Positions 34,709 to 45,990 of a stretch of DNA of 64,000 nt are shown here, in pieces; the first letter of the stretch is position 1, and each line of letters begins with the position of its first letter. A program made the translations under genes and the position numbers. The DNA is from Diplolepis rosae (lineage: Eukaryota; Arthropoda; Insecta; Hymenoptera; Diplolepididae). The notes beneath the pieces were generated by a model. That model was given only the letters and a program-made list of their open reading frames with translations. It was not told the origin of the DNA and did not search any database. The stretch spans positions 9,920,001-9,984,000 of the forward strand of contig JAPYXD010000704.1 in assembly GCA_030998225.1 (NCBI GenBank), given 5' to 3'.

Positions 34709-34826
34709 TATATAAGCCGCGAATGCAAATCTATTAAACATACTAGCTCGAAGTCTCCATAATTCAGTGAAATGTTTTGGAAAGGCTTTCTGTTGTTTGC
34801 GGTTGCCGTTGCCGGAGCAGCCGAAA
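34709..34826 (+). CDS. Orphan TATA box and signal-peptide exon
   Basis: TATATAAG (34709-34716) lies 56 bp upstream of ATG at 34772. The exon encodes MFWKGFLLFAVAVAGAAE, a classic signal peptide with an AxA-type end, and stops at a consensus donor A|GTAAGTATC after 55 coding bases (phase 1). The genes A and B also begin with a short signal exon ending in phase 1 (58 bases), so this could be a distant member or another secreted protein. No downstream plus-strand exon can be assigned between here and 46 kb. It lies in a receptor intron on the opposite strand. Confidence 0.45.
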
Positions 34827-35639
34827 GTAAGTATCTATTTTTAATTTTATAAAGAATATTTTTTCAATTTAAATTTTGCGTCAAGAAGATCACAGAAAAA
34901 AAGTCTTGAATTTTTCACATCTAACAGACGATTTTGGCTTAAATTTAGCTACCCCGTGTATAAGCGCATAAGTCTGTCCTTCTCCAATGGTCTGCTTTAT
35001 ATCACACCTAAAAAGAAACCCATTTTGGACTCCTTTTAAGACTGTTTTTTTCTGTGATGTTATCTAAAAATACTCTTTGTCACATTGATCTAAGTGCAAG
35101 AATTTTGGAATTATGAACTATATCTGTTATTCATCTGCGAATTGATACACGGAAAGAAATTTGTTGGCTAAATGTATTACGTTTCGTGAGAGAAAGTACT
35201 ATTTTAGGAAGTAAACCAGAACTATTGGAAAAAGTTGTAAAAAAGTCCCATTATAATGTTAAAGTTTATTATTTCGGAACTTGTATTAGAAGTCTGCTGT
35301 TTACTGATTGGCCGACGCGTTTTTAAGGAGGAGAAAAAATACCATCTATGATTCCAACGTTTGAACTCTGCTGGGAACTTTTTCGAACGATACGATTATA
35401 AGATTGGGTAAATGCATATAAGTAATATTCCAACCCATCGAATATCTATAATGTAAACGCGAAAGATATGCATACACATCTTTAAAGGGATATTTTGTAC
35501 AAAAAAAAAGTTGGCATAAGAATTTTCAATTTTTATAATAATTCTTGGCGATATTTCCCGAAACGTGTTATATTAACCCATTGCGGCATACATTTTTTAG
35601 GGGAACGAATTCTTATGATAATTGTTACGTAAGGTTTTT
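34827..35639. other. Non-coding, AT-rich
   Basis: Possible intron of the orphan exon. No recognisable exon, repeat or RNA. Confidence 0.35.
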
Positions 35640-36190
35640 TTGGGGTCGCTGATTACAAATTTGAACTTAGATTTTTGAAATTCAAAATGGCGGCTTCAAG
35701 ATGGCAGTCATAATATTACATTTTTTTAAATTTGTTTTTGAAAATTGGTATACAGGGGTTTTTGAGGTCACTAATTACGAATCTGAAATCAGATTTTGGA
35801 AATTCAAAATGGCGGATCCAAGATGGTGGCCAAAATCTTAAATTTTTTAAAATTTGTTTTTGAAAATTGGTATAGAGGTCTAACAATGAAATATTATTGT
35901 AACATTTTTGAAATTGCTGATTATAAACTTGAACCATAATTTTAAAAATTCAAATAGGAAGGTTCCAGATGGTGGAAGTAACAAAAATGGGATTCTAAAA
36001 AGTGCAGGTTCATTGAGGTACAATCGGAAATAAGCAAAGTCAAGAGATTTTTTCGAAAATATTAATTTAAAAAATATTATTTTAGCTGCCATATTGGAGC
36101 CGCCATTTTCAATTTCCAAAATCTGAATTTAGATTCGTAATCAGCGACCTCGAAAAATTTGAGACTAGATTCGTGATCAATGGTGATCAA
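35640..36190. repeat. Degenerate tandem/inverted array, unit about 120-145 bp
   Basis: Units contain GCTGATTAC(G/A)AA, AAATTCAAAATGGCGG and AAATTTGTTTTTGAAAATTG. Starts fall at about 35648, 35769 and 35915, then the orientation reverses (GATTCGTAATCAGCGACCTC at 36137). Isolated units recur at about 36690 and 36800 and, in part, near 5890 and 8920. No protein is encoded. Confidence 0.6.
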
Positions 36191-36537
36191 TGGTCAATGT
36201 GAAAATTTCAAATTTTGTTGAAATTGAATATTTGTTGAAGTTACAAATTTATTTTCGAACTTATCAACGATAAGTTATTAGATAATAACAAAAATAGTTA
36301 GAAACGTGCTTATGCATACGAGTATATTTCCCATTTTTCCAATATTATCAGGCGCGCATTTTGCAAGCGCTTACGTACGTCGCATTGTTTCAAATTCAGA
36401 TAAAATGTATTCAATCAGCTTCTTCTGACGTCACTGTCTGCAAATTCTTTTTACAGAAAATCAACACAAATTTTAATTCACATTAAATATCTTTAAAACG
36501 ACTTTATTTTTAAAAAATTCTACTGTCCATTTTTCTG

Positions 36538-36663
36538 TACTTTTTACATTCTCATCATGGATGAGAAGGTATTGGTTTTATGTGAAAAATGACTTTCGAA
36601 ATTTTCATAAAATCTTTACGTTTTGCGACCCCCTGAGTTAGAAAAAACGGTTTTTACGAAAAC
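36538..36663 (-). repeat. Arm fragment of palindromic repeat family 1
   Basis: Matches the terminal 125 bp of the arms at 33047 and 41627 (ACATTCTCATCATGGATGAG, then GACCCCCTGAGTTAGAAAAA) and then breaks into the CGTAATCAGCGACC repeat. Confidence 0.6.
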
Positions 36664-36982
36664 CTTAAATCTTAAATTTTGAAAATCTGACATCTGATTC
36701 GTAATCAGCGACCCAAAATATTTTCATCAATTTTCTTGAAAATTTACTTTCTGAATCCGCCATATTGGATCTGCCATCTTGAATTTTAAAAATCTAACAT
36801 CAGATTCGTAATCAGCGACCTCGAAAACCCCTGAGTACACATTTTCACGATCATTGGACAATTACAAAAATGTATGCTTCAAAGGGTTAAAGTGGTAATT
36901 AATTAAGTTTTCCAAGGGCTCCCTAGCCACAGTCGAACCCCTTTAAGTCTGTGTTATTTTATTTAAGGATATTAAAACGTAC

Positions 36983-37298
36983 CTAACCACGTGAGGGCTG
37001 GCATGAGGATCTCTGGAGGCTCCATAGGTAGGAAAGGGGTTACTAGATAAAGGATGAAGAATGGTAGCCAACAAGCCACAAAGCCGCCTACGACCACCGC
37101 TAAAGTTCCAGCAGTTTTAGTTTCCCTAGCCACCCTGTTGATACAACTATGATGATGAGTGCGAATAGTTCCAAACTTTCCACACGTACTCGCTAGTTCG
37201 AGTTGACTAGGAGGTTTATCTGAAGAGTCACTGATGCCTTCTGACGTCATGTTTGCATCAGATTTTTTCTTCCTCATTATGTTTTTTGTTCGTTCATT
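36983..37298 (-). CDS. Octopamine receptor (alpha2-like), third-loop end and TM6 exon
   Basis: Acceptor TCTGATTTCAG before 37298; donor GTACGT after 36983. It opens in phase 0 with NERTKNIMRKKKSDAN, a basic Ser-rich stretch of the third cytoplasmic loop. It then reaches INRVARETKTAGTLAVVVGG (conserved E at the base of TM6), FVACWLPFFILYLVTPFLP (the CWLPFF toggle of amine receptors) and an extracellular loop up to TWLG. It ends in phase 1, matching the next exon at 28940. The ILYLVTPFLP stretch after CWLPFF and the GWFNSAINPF continuation fit the insect alpha2-adrenergic-like octopamine receptor better than dopamine, serotonin or beta-type octopamine receptors (family knowledge from memory). 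Confidence 0.85.
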
Positions 37299-37854
37299 CT
37301 GAAATCAGATATTTTTATTGAAAATGAGGTATGCTTGATCCATTCATTCGTACACAAATAGTTATCACTTTCCTCAAAATCTCTAAATTGTAATTGCATA
37401 TAATGAATTAATAAATTACTTATTGCGAGCTAATACACATTAAAAAATGTAGTGTATTTTTTTAAGTTTTGAAAATATTTAATCTTTCTATGAAAGAATA
37501 AACGCCCCCGAGTGGAGGAAATTATTTATTAATCGTAGTATCCGAGAATTGAAGAAAACAACCCAGAACACGTTATTGTAATTAAAAAAATGTTAAAACT
37601 ATCACAAGCCTCACAAATCATCCCTGAATTTATAAAAAAGAAGCCCTAAAAATAGTATTTTGCATGCTCAGTGGGAGAAATGAGTCATTTTATTGCACGA
37701 ACCATAAAATGCCCCCTCCCACGTGGCATGCACTATATTTTTTATAACAAGAACATGGAATGGAGCGTTTCTCATAAGTGCAAGAAATGAGGAGATTCCT
37801 CATTTTCCTGTAGATAAAATTAGATATAACACATCACTCAATAAGTTGCCGGTA
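37299..37854. other. Receptor intron sequence
   Basis: Start (on minus, the end) of the very long intron 37299-60899. No independent gene is seen; the plus frame across 37723-37959 has no domain and runs into the next element. Confidence 0.35.
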
Positions 37855-38286
37855 CCCAAGTGGGGTTCCAGTATTGGAACAATGTCGTTCCGATGTCGAC
37901 AGCCGACATTCCAGTGTCGGAACGACATCGGTTTCCGACACTGTATTGGTGTCGGATAAATGTCGAAATGTAAGACCGATTCGGTACTGGATTCCAACAT
38001 CGTTCCGACATAGGATCCCAACATTTTTCCGATACTGGATTCTAACATCGTTCCGACATAAGATCCCAACATCGTTCCGATACTGAATTCCAGCATCGTT
38101 CGGATACTGAATTTCATTATCGGTCTATTATCAAAAGGCGACACTTATTTGGTATCAGAATTTTAAATACAATAAATATGAACAATAATTTAGTTCTCAT
38201 AATATTTATTTAAATCGTATTTCGAAGCTTATAATCAATACTAATAAATATAAAAACAAACTAATTTTTTCATTTTCAATTTCGCT

Positions 38287-38575
38287 TCATCCCTTCTTAG
38301 TCATATTGCGCTTGTGGCCTCCCGCTCGGTCGTAGGCTCCTGTAAACCACCTACTCATTCTTGAGATTATTTCTGACGTTTGCACGTCGTGTTTCTCAAT
38401 CAATACAGCTGTTGGCTGAAAAATAAATTTATAATATTTCATTGAAGAATTAAAACATACTTTACCAAGTATCAATAAATAAATAAAATGTTCTTAAATA
38501 TACCTTCCAGGCATTCAACTGATGCTGTTTCCTTGAATGGATCTGTTTTGCAGCCTCGAACTTGTTTTCCGCAAG
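38287..38575 (-). CDS. Two-exon ORF of unknown function inside a repeat element
   Basis: Exon 38575-38504 (acceptor TTTTCAG before it, donor GTATAT after) encodes LAENKFEAAKQIHSRKQHQL and ends phase 0. Exon 38415-38287 (acceptor TTTTTCAG) encodes PTAVLIEKHDVQTSEIISRM, then SRWFTGAYDRAGGHKRN and a basic tail to TGA. The joined fragment is 66 residues, Lys/Arg/His-rich and C-terminal. Upstream exons are not found. I do not recognise the family; it could be the residue of the element's own gene or a captured host gene. Confidence 0.35.
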
Positions 38576-38989
38576 CTGAAAATTGAAGTTGAAGTTCGGG
38601 AGCCAAGAATGCAGATAAAATTTATTTTAATCAATCAAAATTAATCAATTATTCATTTTAATTAATTGAGGTAATATAATTAGTTTTTTTAATTAATTAA
38701 AATTGATTAATTAGTTATTTTAATTAATTAAAATTAACTAACATTTTAGTACAAATCAAAAGAGTCTAAAAAATTCATATGAATTTTTAATGGAACTATT
38801 TTTATGAATAACTTATCCAATTAGCAAATTCAATAAAATTGCATAATCAAAATCATTATTTTCGATTGAAAATAATTATGATAAATTTTACAAACTAAAA
38901 ATTTGCAACAGCGATTATAAGAAATCCATTGATACTTAAGAAATTTGGGTTTTGCTCATCTTTATTTATACATATTCAATGAAAAATGG

Positions 38990-39200
38990 AATCCAGTGTC
39001 GATTCAACAATGGTTTTAAGTCTGCAATCCAGTACTGGGTTGCCGACATCATTCCGCTACTGAATCGACACCGGTTTCAGGTCTGCAATCCAGTACTGGG
39101 CTGCCGACATCATTCCGCTACTGAATCGACACCGGTTTCAGATCTGCAATCCAGTACTGGGTTGCCGACATCATTCCGTTACTGAATCGACAAAGGTTTT
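38990..39200 (+). repeat. 61-bp minisatellite, about three copies
   Basis: A unit of 61 bp (from AATCGACACCGGTTTCAG to CATCATTCCGCTACTG) repeats with very few differences, preceded by a degenerate half copy. The near identity suggests recent amplification. Confidence 0.75.
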
Positions 39201-39222
39201 AGGTCACGGTGTACCCACTTCC

Positions 39223-39839
39223 ATGTATTTTGAAGGGGTACTTACAGATGGAGGCGAGGCGAATGAATTTATATCAGTGACATCTAGGGGACGTAGCAGG
39301 AACTAGATTGCACGAAAACTACCCATCCCCTCTCCACTTTAGATCCAGTAATGAAGGGCACGAAATTTTCGCCATCCCATGCGAAAAGGGAAAAATTCGG
39401 ATTTTATTATATTTGAGGTTACGTTGCATGGCTTAAATCGGCTTTGAAGGGGACTGGAGTTTTACCTTTATCGACACTTATATGCGGATTTAAAGCTGAA
39501 GGACAAAAATACTTTTTAATGCAAGTTTTCTTACCGGGTTTTGCAATATGATAATACGTAATGAATTTGTATACACAAAACGAGAAACCAAGCCTTTACG
39601 AGTTTTATTTTAGATTCAAAACAAAAGTTATTGGTGACTTACCCGATTTGCAGCTACAACTATTTTAATGTGGAGGGCAAACAGTAAAGCACTGCAATTG
39701 TTGGCACATTAGGTATTAGAACTTTATAGATCGAATTTCATTAAAATCACTTGAAATCGCTATGAATTTTAATCAATTAAAACATACAGACAAGTGACAA
39801 CATGTCGACTCCGCATGACGTTCATTTCGATGACACACT
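39223..39839. other. Receptor intron, no gene
   Basis: Nothing recognisable beyond AT-rich DNA and the mariner's left flank. Confidence 0.35.
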
Positions 39840-40840
39840 AGCGGCGACTAGGGGACCTCAGTTTCGTCAATCACTTCTTCATTGGAGCCAAATCTCTTTC
39901 CCTGGAGCATTTTTTTCAGGTCAGCAAAGAGCCAGTATTCGCTAGGGGCCAGATCTGGAGAATATGGGGGGTGAGGAAGCAATTCAAAGCCTAATTCATT
40001 CAATTTGACCATCGTTTAAAGGACTTGTGGCATAATGCATTAAATTGTCGGAACAGCGCTCTTTTTTTTTACATGTGAGGTCGTTTTTTCTTGATTTCTG
40101 CGCTCAATCGATCCAGTATAGTAATGCCATGTAATAGTCGCTGTTAATGGTTTTACCTTTCTCAAGATAGTCGATAAAAGAAATACCATGAGCGTGCCAA
40201 AATACGAACGCCATAACCTTGCGAGCCCACTGTTGACTTTTTGGTCACTGTGGTCGGCTTTCATTAGCTGCTGTCCACTCAGCTGACGATCTTTTTGTTT
40301 CAGGTGTGTAGTTGTAGATCCATGTTTCATCCATTGACACATACCAACGCAGAAAATCCTTTTTACCTACCTTCTGATATCTATAAGGTGTCAACTATCT
40401 CACGCAAATTTAATTTACGATCGCCCAAAACCATTTTGTGAACTTTCGTTATGTTTCCGGAAAAACTGATGATTTTGGGCGACCAGAGCGTTCAGCGTCA
40501 TCGGTGTTTGTAGGACCGCGTTTGAATTCAGCATACCAGTCGATGATTGTTGATTTCTCTGGTGCAGAGTCCCTATAACGCTCTTCAAGCCACTGCTTTG
40601 ATTCAACAGTATTTTTTCTCATTAAAAAGCAATGTCTGATTAACACTCAAAACTCTTTTTTATCCATTTTTTTGAAAATGACAAAAGTTGTTTCTTCAAA
40701 ATCTCTGTAACTTTTGAACTAAACGTCAGATTGTCATGAAATTTTGACACTCAACGTTTGAAGCTTGGTACTATCCAGAAATCATATGGATTTAGCAACA
40801 GTGATGCCATCTATATGTCAGACCGGAAACTTATTGAGTG
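39840..40840 (-). pseudogene. mariner element (mellifera-like), nearly full length, decayed
   Basis: On minus, transposase begins at about 40669 (MDKKEF, then a stop, VLIRHCFLMRKN), continues QWLEERYRDSAPEKSTIIDW, DDAERSGRPKSS and KMVLGDRKLNLREIVD. It then has FLRWYVSMDETWIYNYTPET (first catalytic Asp), KVMAFVFWHAHGISFIDYL and, near 39980, PPYSPDLAPSEYWLFADLKK, where the third Asp is Glu. At least four shifts or stops are present. Exact ends were not resolved. Confidence 0.75.
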
Positions 40841-40919
40841 ATGTGTTAAATAGATTGTCGTTCTGAAAAACTCAACACAAAACACCCCCTAACGTATAAG
40901 ACAACGTTTAAATAGAAAA

Positions 40920-41626
40920 AAATCTGCCCGCTTGGCGGGCACATTCTCATCGCGCGCTTCGCGCTCCGTAATGCTCGATCGTCGCGCTGCGCGCTCCGAT
41001 CTTTCTGGACCTCGCGCTTCGCGCTCGGTCTTGTGCTCTTCGGATACATTTAAGTTTATTTCTTATAATTTGATACTGAAGCTCAAACCAATTTTATAAT
41101 AATATTACAGATGATGTGAATTACACATTTTCTCAGAGTCACTCTATTTCTTTTTGAATTTAAGTGAAACAGAAGATTCAATTTACTTAAGGCTCTATCA
41201 GCCTTATGGAACACATTCTCATCATGACCTCGCGCTTCGCGCTCGATTTTCTGTATACATTTGAGTAACTTTTTAATAAATTACATATTTTGGTGAAAAA
41301 AATCGAATTTTTTTAATATTAAAAATCAAAACATAAAATATACATCCTGTCGAGAAATTTAATAATAAGAATGTGTGGACCTCATTTAGGCAAATAATTT
41401 TTCATCCAAACTTTTTTTATGTATCTCATATATTTTGTCTAAAAAATGGAATTATTGAATTTTAATCGTATTTTTTGGAATTGAAACAAAAAATATATGT
41501 TTTTTCATAAACTGTGTAAGACAAAACTTGTAGATCTTTTTGAAACGAACAACTTTGTGTTCTTACGTTTATTTCGTATATCACATATTATTGTTAAAAA
41601 ATTGAATTTTGGATTTTCAATATTTT
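40920..41626. repeat. Interior of palindromic repeat family 1 with GCGCTTCGCGCTC palindromes
   Basis: 41085-41626 matches 33450-34090 (ATTACAGATGATGTGAATTA and following). Several copies of the near-palindrome CGCGCTTCGCGCTC occur at 40955-41035 and 41230, absent from the 33 kb copy where the equivalent site reads CGCTCGAGCTCG. No gene. Confidence 0.5.
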
Positions 41627-42760
41627 TTTTACATTCTCATCATGGACGAGAAGGTATTGGTTTTATGTGAAAAATGACTTTCGAAATTTTCATCAAATCT
41701 TTACGTTTTGAGACCCCCTGAGTCAGAAAAAATGGTTTTTACGAAAGTGTCTGTCTGTCTGTCTGTCTGTAGGTCGTGTGCGGCATAACTCTCGATAGAA
41801 TTATCAGATTGAATTGAGCTTTGGTACACTTTATCGGAGCCGAAAAAGTAAGGACAGCTTCGTTAACCAGCCACATCCAATCAAAATTGAGGGGTTGAGC
41901 ACTACTTTTGTGTTTTTGAAAATAACTTTTTGATAAAATCAAAAATTTCAATACTGGTTTTAGATAGTGCTCATAAATCTCTAAAAATTATCCTGATAAC
42001 ATTTTTTGATTAAATCAAAATTAGAAATGTTACAGCATATTCAAATTCGAAAAAAGTCAATATCAAAATTCCATTTTCCAGTTAAATTATACGAGATACG
42101 AAAAAACGTTATGATACAATATTATTGAATAAATAAAGACCTACAAATTTGCATTATATCATAATAATAATAATAAGATGCATATTTTTTTCATTACAAA
42201 AAAAATATGCATCTTATGAAAAAATGTTACAATTCAAATTTGTAGGTCTTTATTTATTTAATAATATTTTATCACAACGTTTTTTCGTATCTCGTATAAT
42301 TTAACTGGAAAATGGAATTTTGATATTGACTTTTTTCATGTTTTAATATGCTGTAACATTTTTAATTTTGATTTAATCAAAAAATGTTATTAGGATAATT
42401 TGTAGAGATTTATGAGCTCTATCAAAAACCAGTATTGAAATTTTTGATTTTATCAAAAAGTTTTTTTCAAAAACACAAAAGTAGTGCTCAATCCCTCAAT
42501 TTTGATTGGATGTGGCTGGTTAACGAACTTGTTCTTACTTTTTCGGCTCCGATAAAGTGTGCCAAATCTCAATTCAATCTAATAATTCTATCGAGAGTTA
42601 TGCCGCACACGACCTACAGACAGACAGACAGACAGACACTTTCGTAAAAACCCTTTTTCCGGACTCAGGGGGTCTCAAAACGTAGAGATTTGATGAAATT
42701 TTCGAAAGTCATTTTTCACATAAAACCAATACCTTCTCATCCATGATGAGAATGTAAAAA
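41627..42760. repeat. Palindromic dispersed repeat family 1, second long copy
   Basis: Inverted arms of roughly 500 bp meet near 42185. Left begins ACATTCTCATCATGGACGAG, right ends CATGATGAGAATGTAAAAA. Each arm has the GTCT/CAGA tract (41747-41772, 42616-42637). It could form one very long hairpin. Confidence 0.75.
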
Positions 42761-43302
42761 TCATATAATAATTCTGAAATAACCAACAATAATTAAGATA
42801 GCAAAAATAATACTAGCATGAAATTTTCATTTATATATCAGTGCGCTCGCTCGCTAACAGACACATAATGAAAATTTTATGTTAACACTATTAAATGTGT
42901 ACATTTTTTTACTTTTCCTCAAACATCGCTCAAAATCAGGAATTTCTCGTTCGCTGTGCGCCCATGAGAAACGCTCAATTTCACGTTCTTGTTATGAAGA
43001 AAGAATTTATAATCACATTTCCTGTTATTTTATCCTACTCTAAATGATAAAATAATAAAATAAAATTCCAATGAAAAAAAATGTCTTGAAAGCTATGCTC
43101 ATTTTTCAGTTTTTCGCAACTTTTTTATTTTTTGACAGGGTATGTAATTGGAGGGGTCACACCTTTATGCTCCTCAAAGTTTGAATATTTATATCTACCC
43201 TTCTATTTTATAATGAGATCAAAACAATGGCGATATGTTAATTTTTACGGAAGTCATCATTTTTAAAAGCAGGTGGGACGTATGCATGTATTCAACTGGC
43301 CG
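42761..43302. other. Receptor intron, no gene
   Basis: AT-rich; no domain, no inverted repeat of note. Confidence 0.35.
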
Positions 43303-43306
43303 TTAA

Positions 43307-43707
43307 CCCTCCGTTACCAAACATATGAGGGATTCCCTCAGTGGGGTCAGTTTTTTCGAAATAACTTCTAATTTACGCTTCACACAGTCTGGTCCGTTTG
43401 AATACCTTTCCACGAATTATTCCTGAATCTTTTCGTAGCAATAAAAAATGTTCAAGTAGAATACTCATTCAATAATCACTTTTCAAAACCAAAGGTGACG
43501 TGAATTCTGAGGGAATCCCTCCACAGGTTGGCTTTCGTGCAATAGAAATAGCTTGAGTTCTTGAGTGCGGTGTTGCCACATTTTGATGTTACATGTTCAA
43601 CCAAGTAGTCACAACATTTGGCAACACTGCAGATGTTCTAACACGACGAGGGAAATCCTCTAGGGTTTGGTAATCGTGTAACAATTTTTGAGTTTGGTAA
43701 CGGAGGG
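43307..43707. mobile_element. piggyBac-type MITE with TTAA target duplication
   Basis: 401 bp beginning CCCTCCGTTACCAAAC and ending GTTTGGTAACGGAGGG (exact 16-bp complements). TTAA flanks both sides (43303-43306, 43708-43711). CCC/GGG termini at TTAA are the signature of piggyBac. Second inner inverted words (GAGGGATTCCCTC) are present. No transposase. Confidence 0.85.
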
Positions 43708-43728
43708 TTAAGGTAGTCTTCATCCACG

Positions 43729-44365
43729 AAAATTGAACCTCAGGCAAAAATAGATAATTTTGCTTTCAAGAATAGCAATATTATTGTTAAAGGGCTATTT
43801 TGAAAGAGACAAGATTATTTTACATGAAAAAACTTTGAAACACAGAAATATAATTTTATTCATAAATTTTATTTTTGACTCAACTTTTTTTCTTATCGCT
43901 TTTTACCATGTTTTAAAAAATTATGCGATTCTAATAAGTGATAAATCATTTTTTCAGAAAAAATATTCCCCACAACTTCACCGTTTCTTATTTTTAAAAA
44001 TAAATTCTTTAATGGCTGAAACTATTAAAAAAACATTTTCCAAAACGAAATTTTTATAAGCAAATTGCCGAATTTGATAATAATTCATTCATTTTCGAAA
44101 ATTGGAAATAATTAAGTTGTAGCGAATCTTTTACTTGAAAAAGTGATTTGTAATTTATTAAAATTGCATAATTTTTTAAAATTTGGTAAAAGAAGCAATA
44201 AGAAAAAAAGTTGGGGCAAAAATAAAATTCATTAATAAAATTATTTTTCTGTATTTCAAATTTTTTTCAGGGAAATTAATCTTTTCTCTTCCAAAATAGC
44301 CCTTTAATAATAATATTGTTATTCTTGAAAGCAAAATGATCTATTCTTGCCTGAGGTCTAATTTT
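43729..44365. mobile_element. 637-bp foldback element, TCAGGCAAAAATAG arms
   Basis: Left AAAATTGAACCTCAGGCAAA, right TTGCCTGAGGTCTAATTTT. Arms of about 150 bp surround an AT-rich centre with a 99-codon frame that crosses arm and centre and has no domain. It begins only 18 bp after the piggyBac-type MITE. One solo arm is inside a mariner at 25702. Confidence 0.7.
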
Positions 44366-44844
44366 GAGATAAAATGTTCAAACAGAAGAATTCGATGCAA
44401 TGAATTAAAGCAAACATGGTTCACGACTGTTTGCATAACTTGACATTTGTGTTATTTAACAATTCTGAACTACTTTCATAAATATGTTAATATAACATTT
44501 TGAGATAGCCCAGTTTATTGCCCTTGAATTGCAAAGTTCGTATCACAACCACGCTCTAAAATCTTTTTTCGTGCTTGAAATTTTTAAAGTAATCGATATC
44601 TCATTTTACTATCAGAAACTATTAACAGAATCAAACTAAAAGTTTGTGAATTTATAGAGAAAATGAAACTTTATAGTTTTGTTAGAATACCATGTAAATT
44701 TTTCGAAACCCAACATTGATGTTTTTAAAAAAGTGTGTACAAATTATTATAATGTCTAAAAAATAAAAGACGTGACAATTTTAAATAATTACATAAATTA
44801 ATTTTAGAAAATCAGAAATATTGGATTAATGTCTCTAAAAATAC
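44366..44844. other. Receptor intron, no gene
   Basis: AT-rich, nothing recognised. Confidence 0.35.
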
Positions 44845-45990
44845 ATATCGATACCCAAGTTCTAATATGCCGTATCCCACAAAATTTGAGAAATTGACTT
44901 TTTTTTAAAAATGGATTAACAATAATGTTTTACAGCTTATATTAAAATCTTGTGAGTCAAATTGTTTATTTAATATTTTTAAATAAATATTCTAATATGT
45001 CGTATCCCACATGCCGATTTTCACGAATTCTAATATGTCGTATCCCACATCCATTGGTTAAGTCAGCGCCAGCGATGTGACAGTCAATTTTTATTTTGTG
45101 ATTAGTCTTAAGTTTATTTTGAGAAATTATTTAATAAAATGAGTAAGAAGGTAATTACAAATAATATTTTTACAACTCAAATTAAATCCAGAGCATCCGC
45201 TGAAACATCTGTTTGTACAATAGACCAAGCAACAGGGATTTTGTTATGACATTATTTATTTCAGAAAACGGACTGCGCCATCAGAAGAGTGGTTGGTCAT
45301 AGAGTAATTGTGTCATGTTTTGGACAACGAAATATGATTTATAAATTTGTTATTAACATTTAAGACCAAAAAATCGCACTTTTTTTAGTTTTTTGTTTAT
45401 AACATTAAAGGTAATAATCCAATCTTGATGACATTAATTGAAAAGTTGTAGAAAATTGAATTGCGAACAAAATGAGTCGTCGCTTGATCTAATTGGATAA
45501 TTAGAAGCGGAGAAAATTCGGAAAAATCGGAAAATTGAGCTTTTGTTAAACAAATTAATATCTCAGTAAATTTTTAACTTTTCAGATTGAGGTTTGGTGG
45601 AAAAGTAACCGACTTTATGCTCTTCAAATGTATAAAAAAAGGGACACTTTAAGGTAATACGTTTCCGCGCTATTGACACTTTAATTTATTTCATGCGTTA
45701 ATTGTAAAATGTCTGCTTGCTGCAGACAATATTTAATTATAAAACGATTAAATCAATTTTCTTTCTAAAATACATTTTAATTTTTTCTTCTTGCGTAACC
45801 CACATAAATATCATAAAATTTATTTAAATAATTTGTTTTGCTTGAATTATTATTATTTATGCATTTTTATGAACGTATAAAACAAACATTTGTTTACATT
45901 TATTTATTTATGCTAGCAAGACGTTTTTATCGTTTCCTGAAAAATTTTCCAAATGTGGGATACGACATATTAGAACGTGGGTATCGATAT
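44845..45990. mobile_element. 1.15-kb element with repeated TAATATGTCGTATCCCAC motifs
   Basis: Left ATATCGATACCCAAGTTCTA followed by ATATGCCGTATCCCAC; the right end is the complement (GTGGGATACGACATATTAGA, then GGGTATCGATAT). Two further direct copies of TCTAATATGTCGTATCCCAC at about 44992 and 45035 form subterminal repeats on the left only. Inside, MSKK (45139) ends at a GTAATT donor and a TTTCAG acceptor lies at about 45262, a possible fossil of the start of an element gene. Superfamily unknown. Confidence 0.65.

Larger units (their letters stand above)
37855..39222. mobile_element. Element with AAGTGGG ends, minisatellite arms and two small exons
   Basis: Left end CCAAGTGGGGTTCC, right end GTGTACCCACTT (inverted AAGTGGGT). 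The left arm (37865-38135) is a degenerate repeat of GACA(T/C)CG(G/T)TTCCGA-type words. The right arm (38990-39200) is a clean 61-bp minisatellite with the same words. The centre is AT-rich and carries a two-exon minus-strand ORF. The ends resemble those of 47233-47750. Confidence 0.5.

Noticed and set aside
40920..41050. GCGCTTCGCGCTC palindromes as a bacterial-type operator or terminator
   Set aside because: They lie in a dispersed eukaryotic repeat and recur at its other sites without any associated gene.
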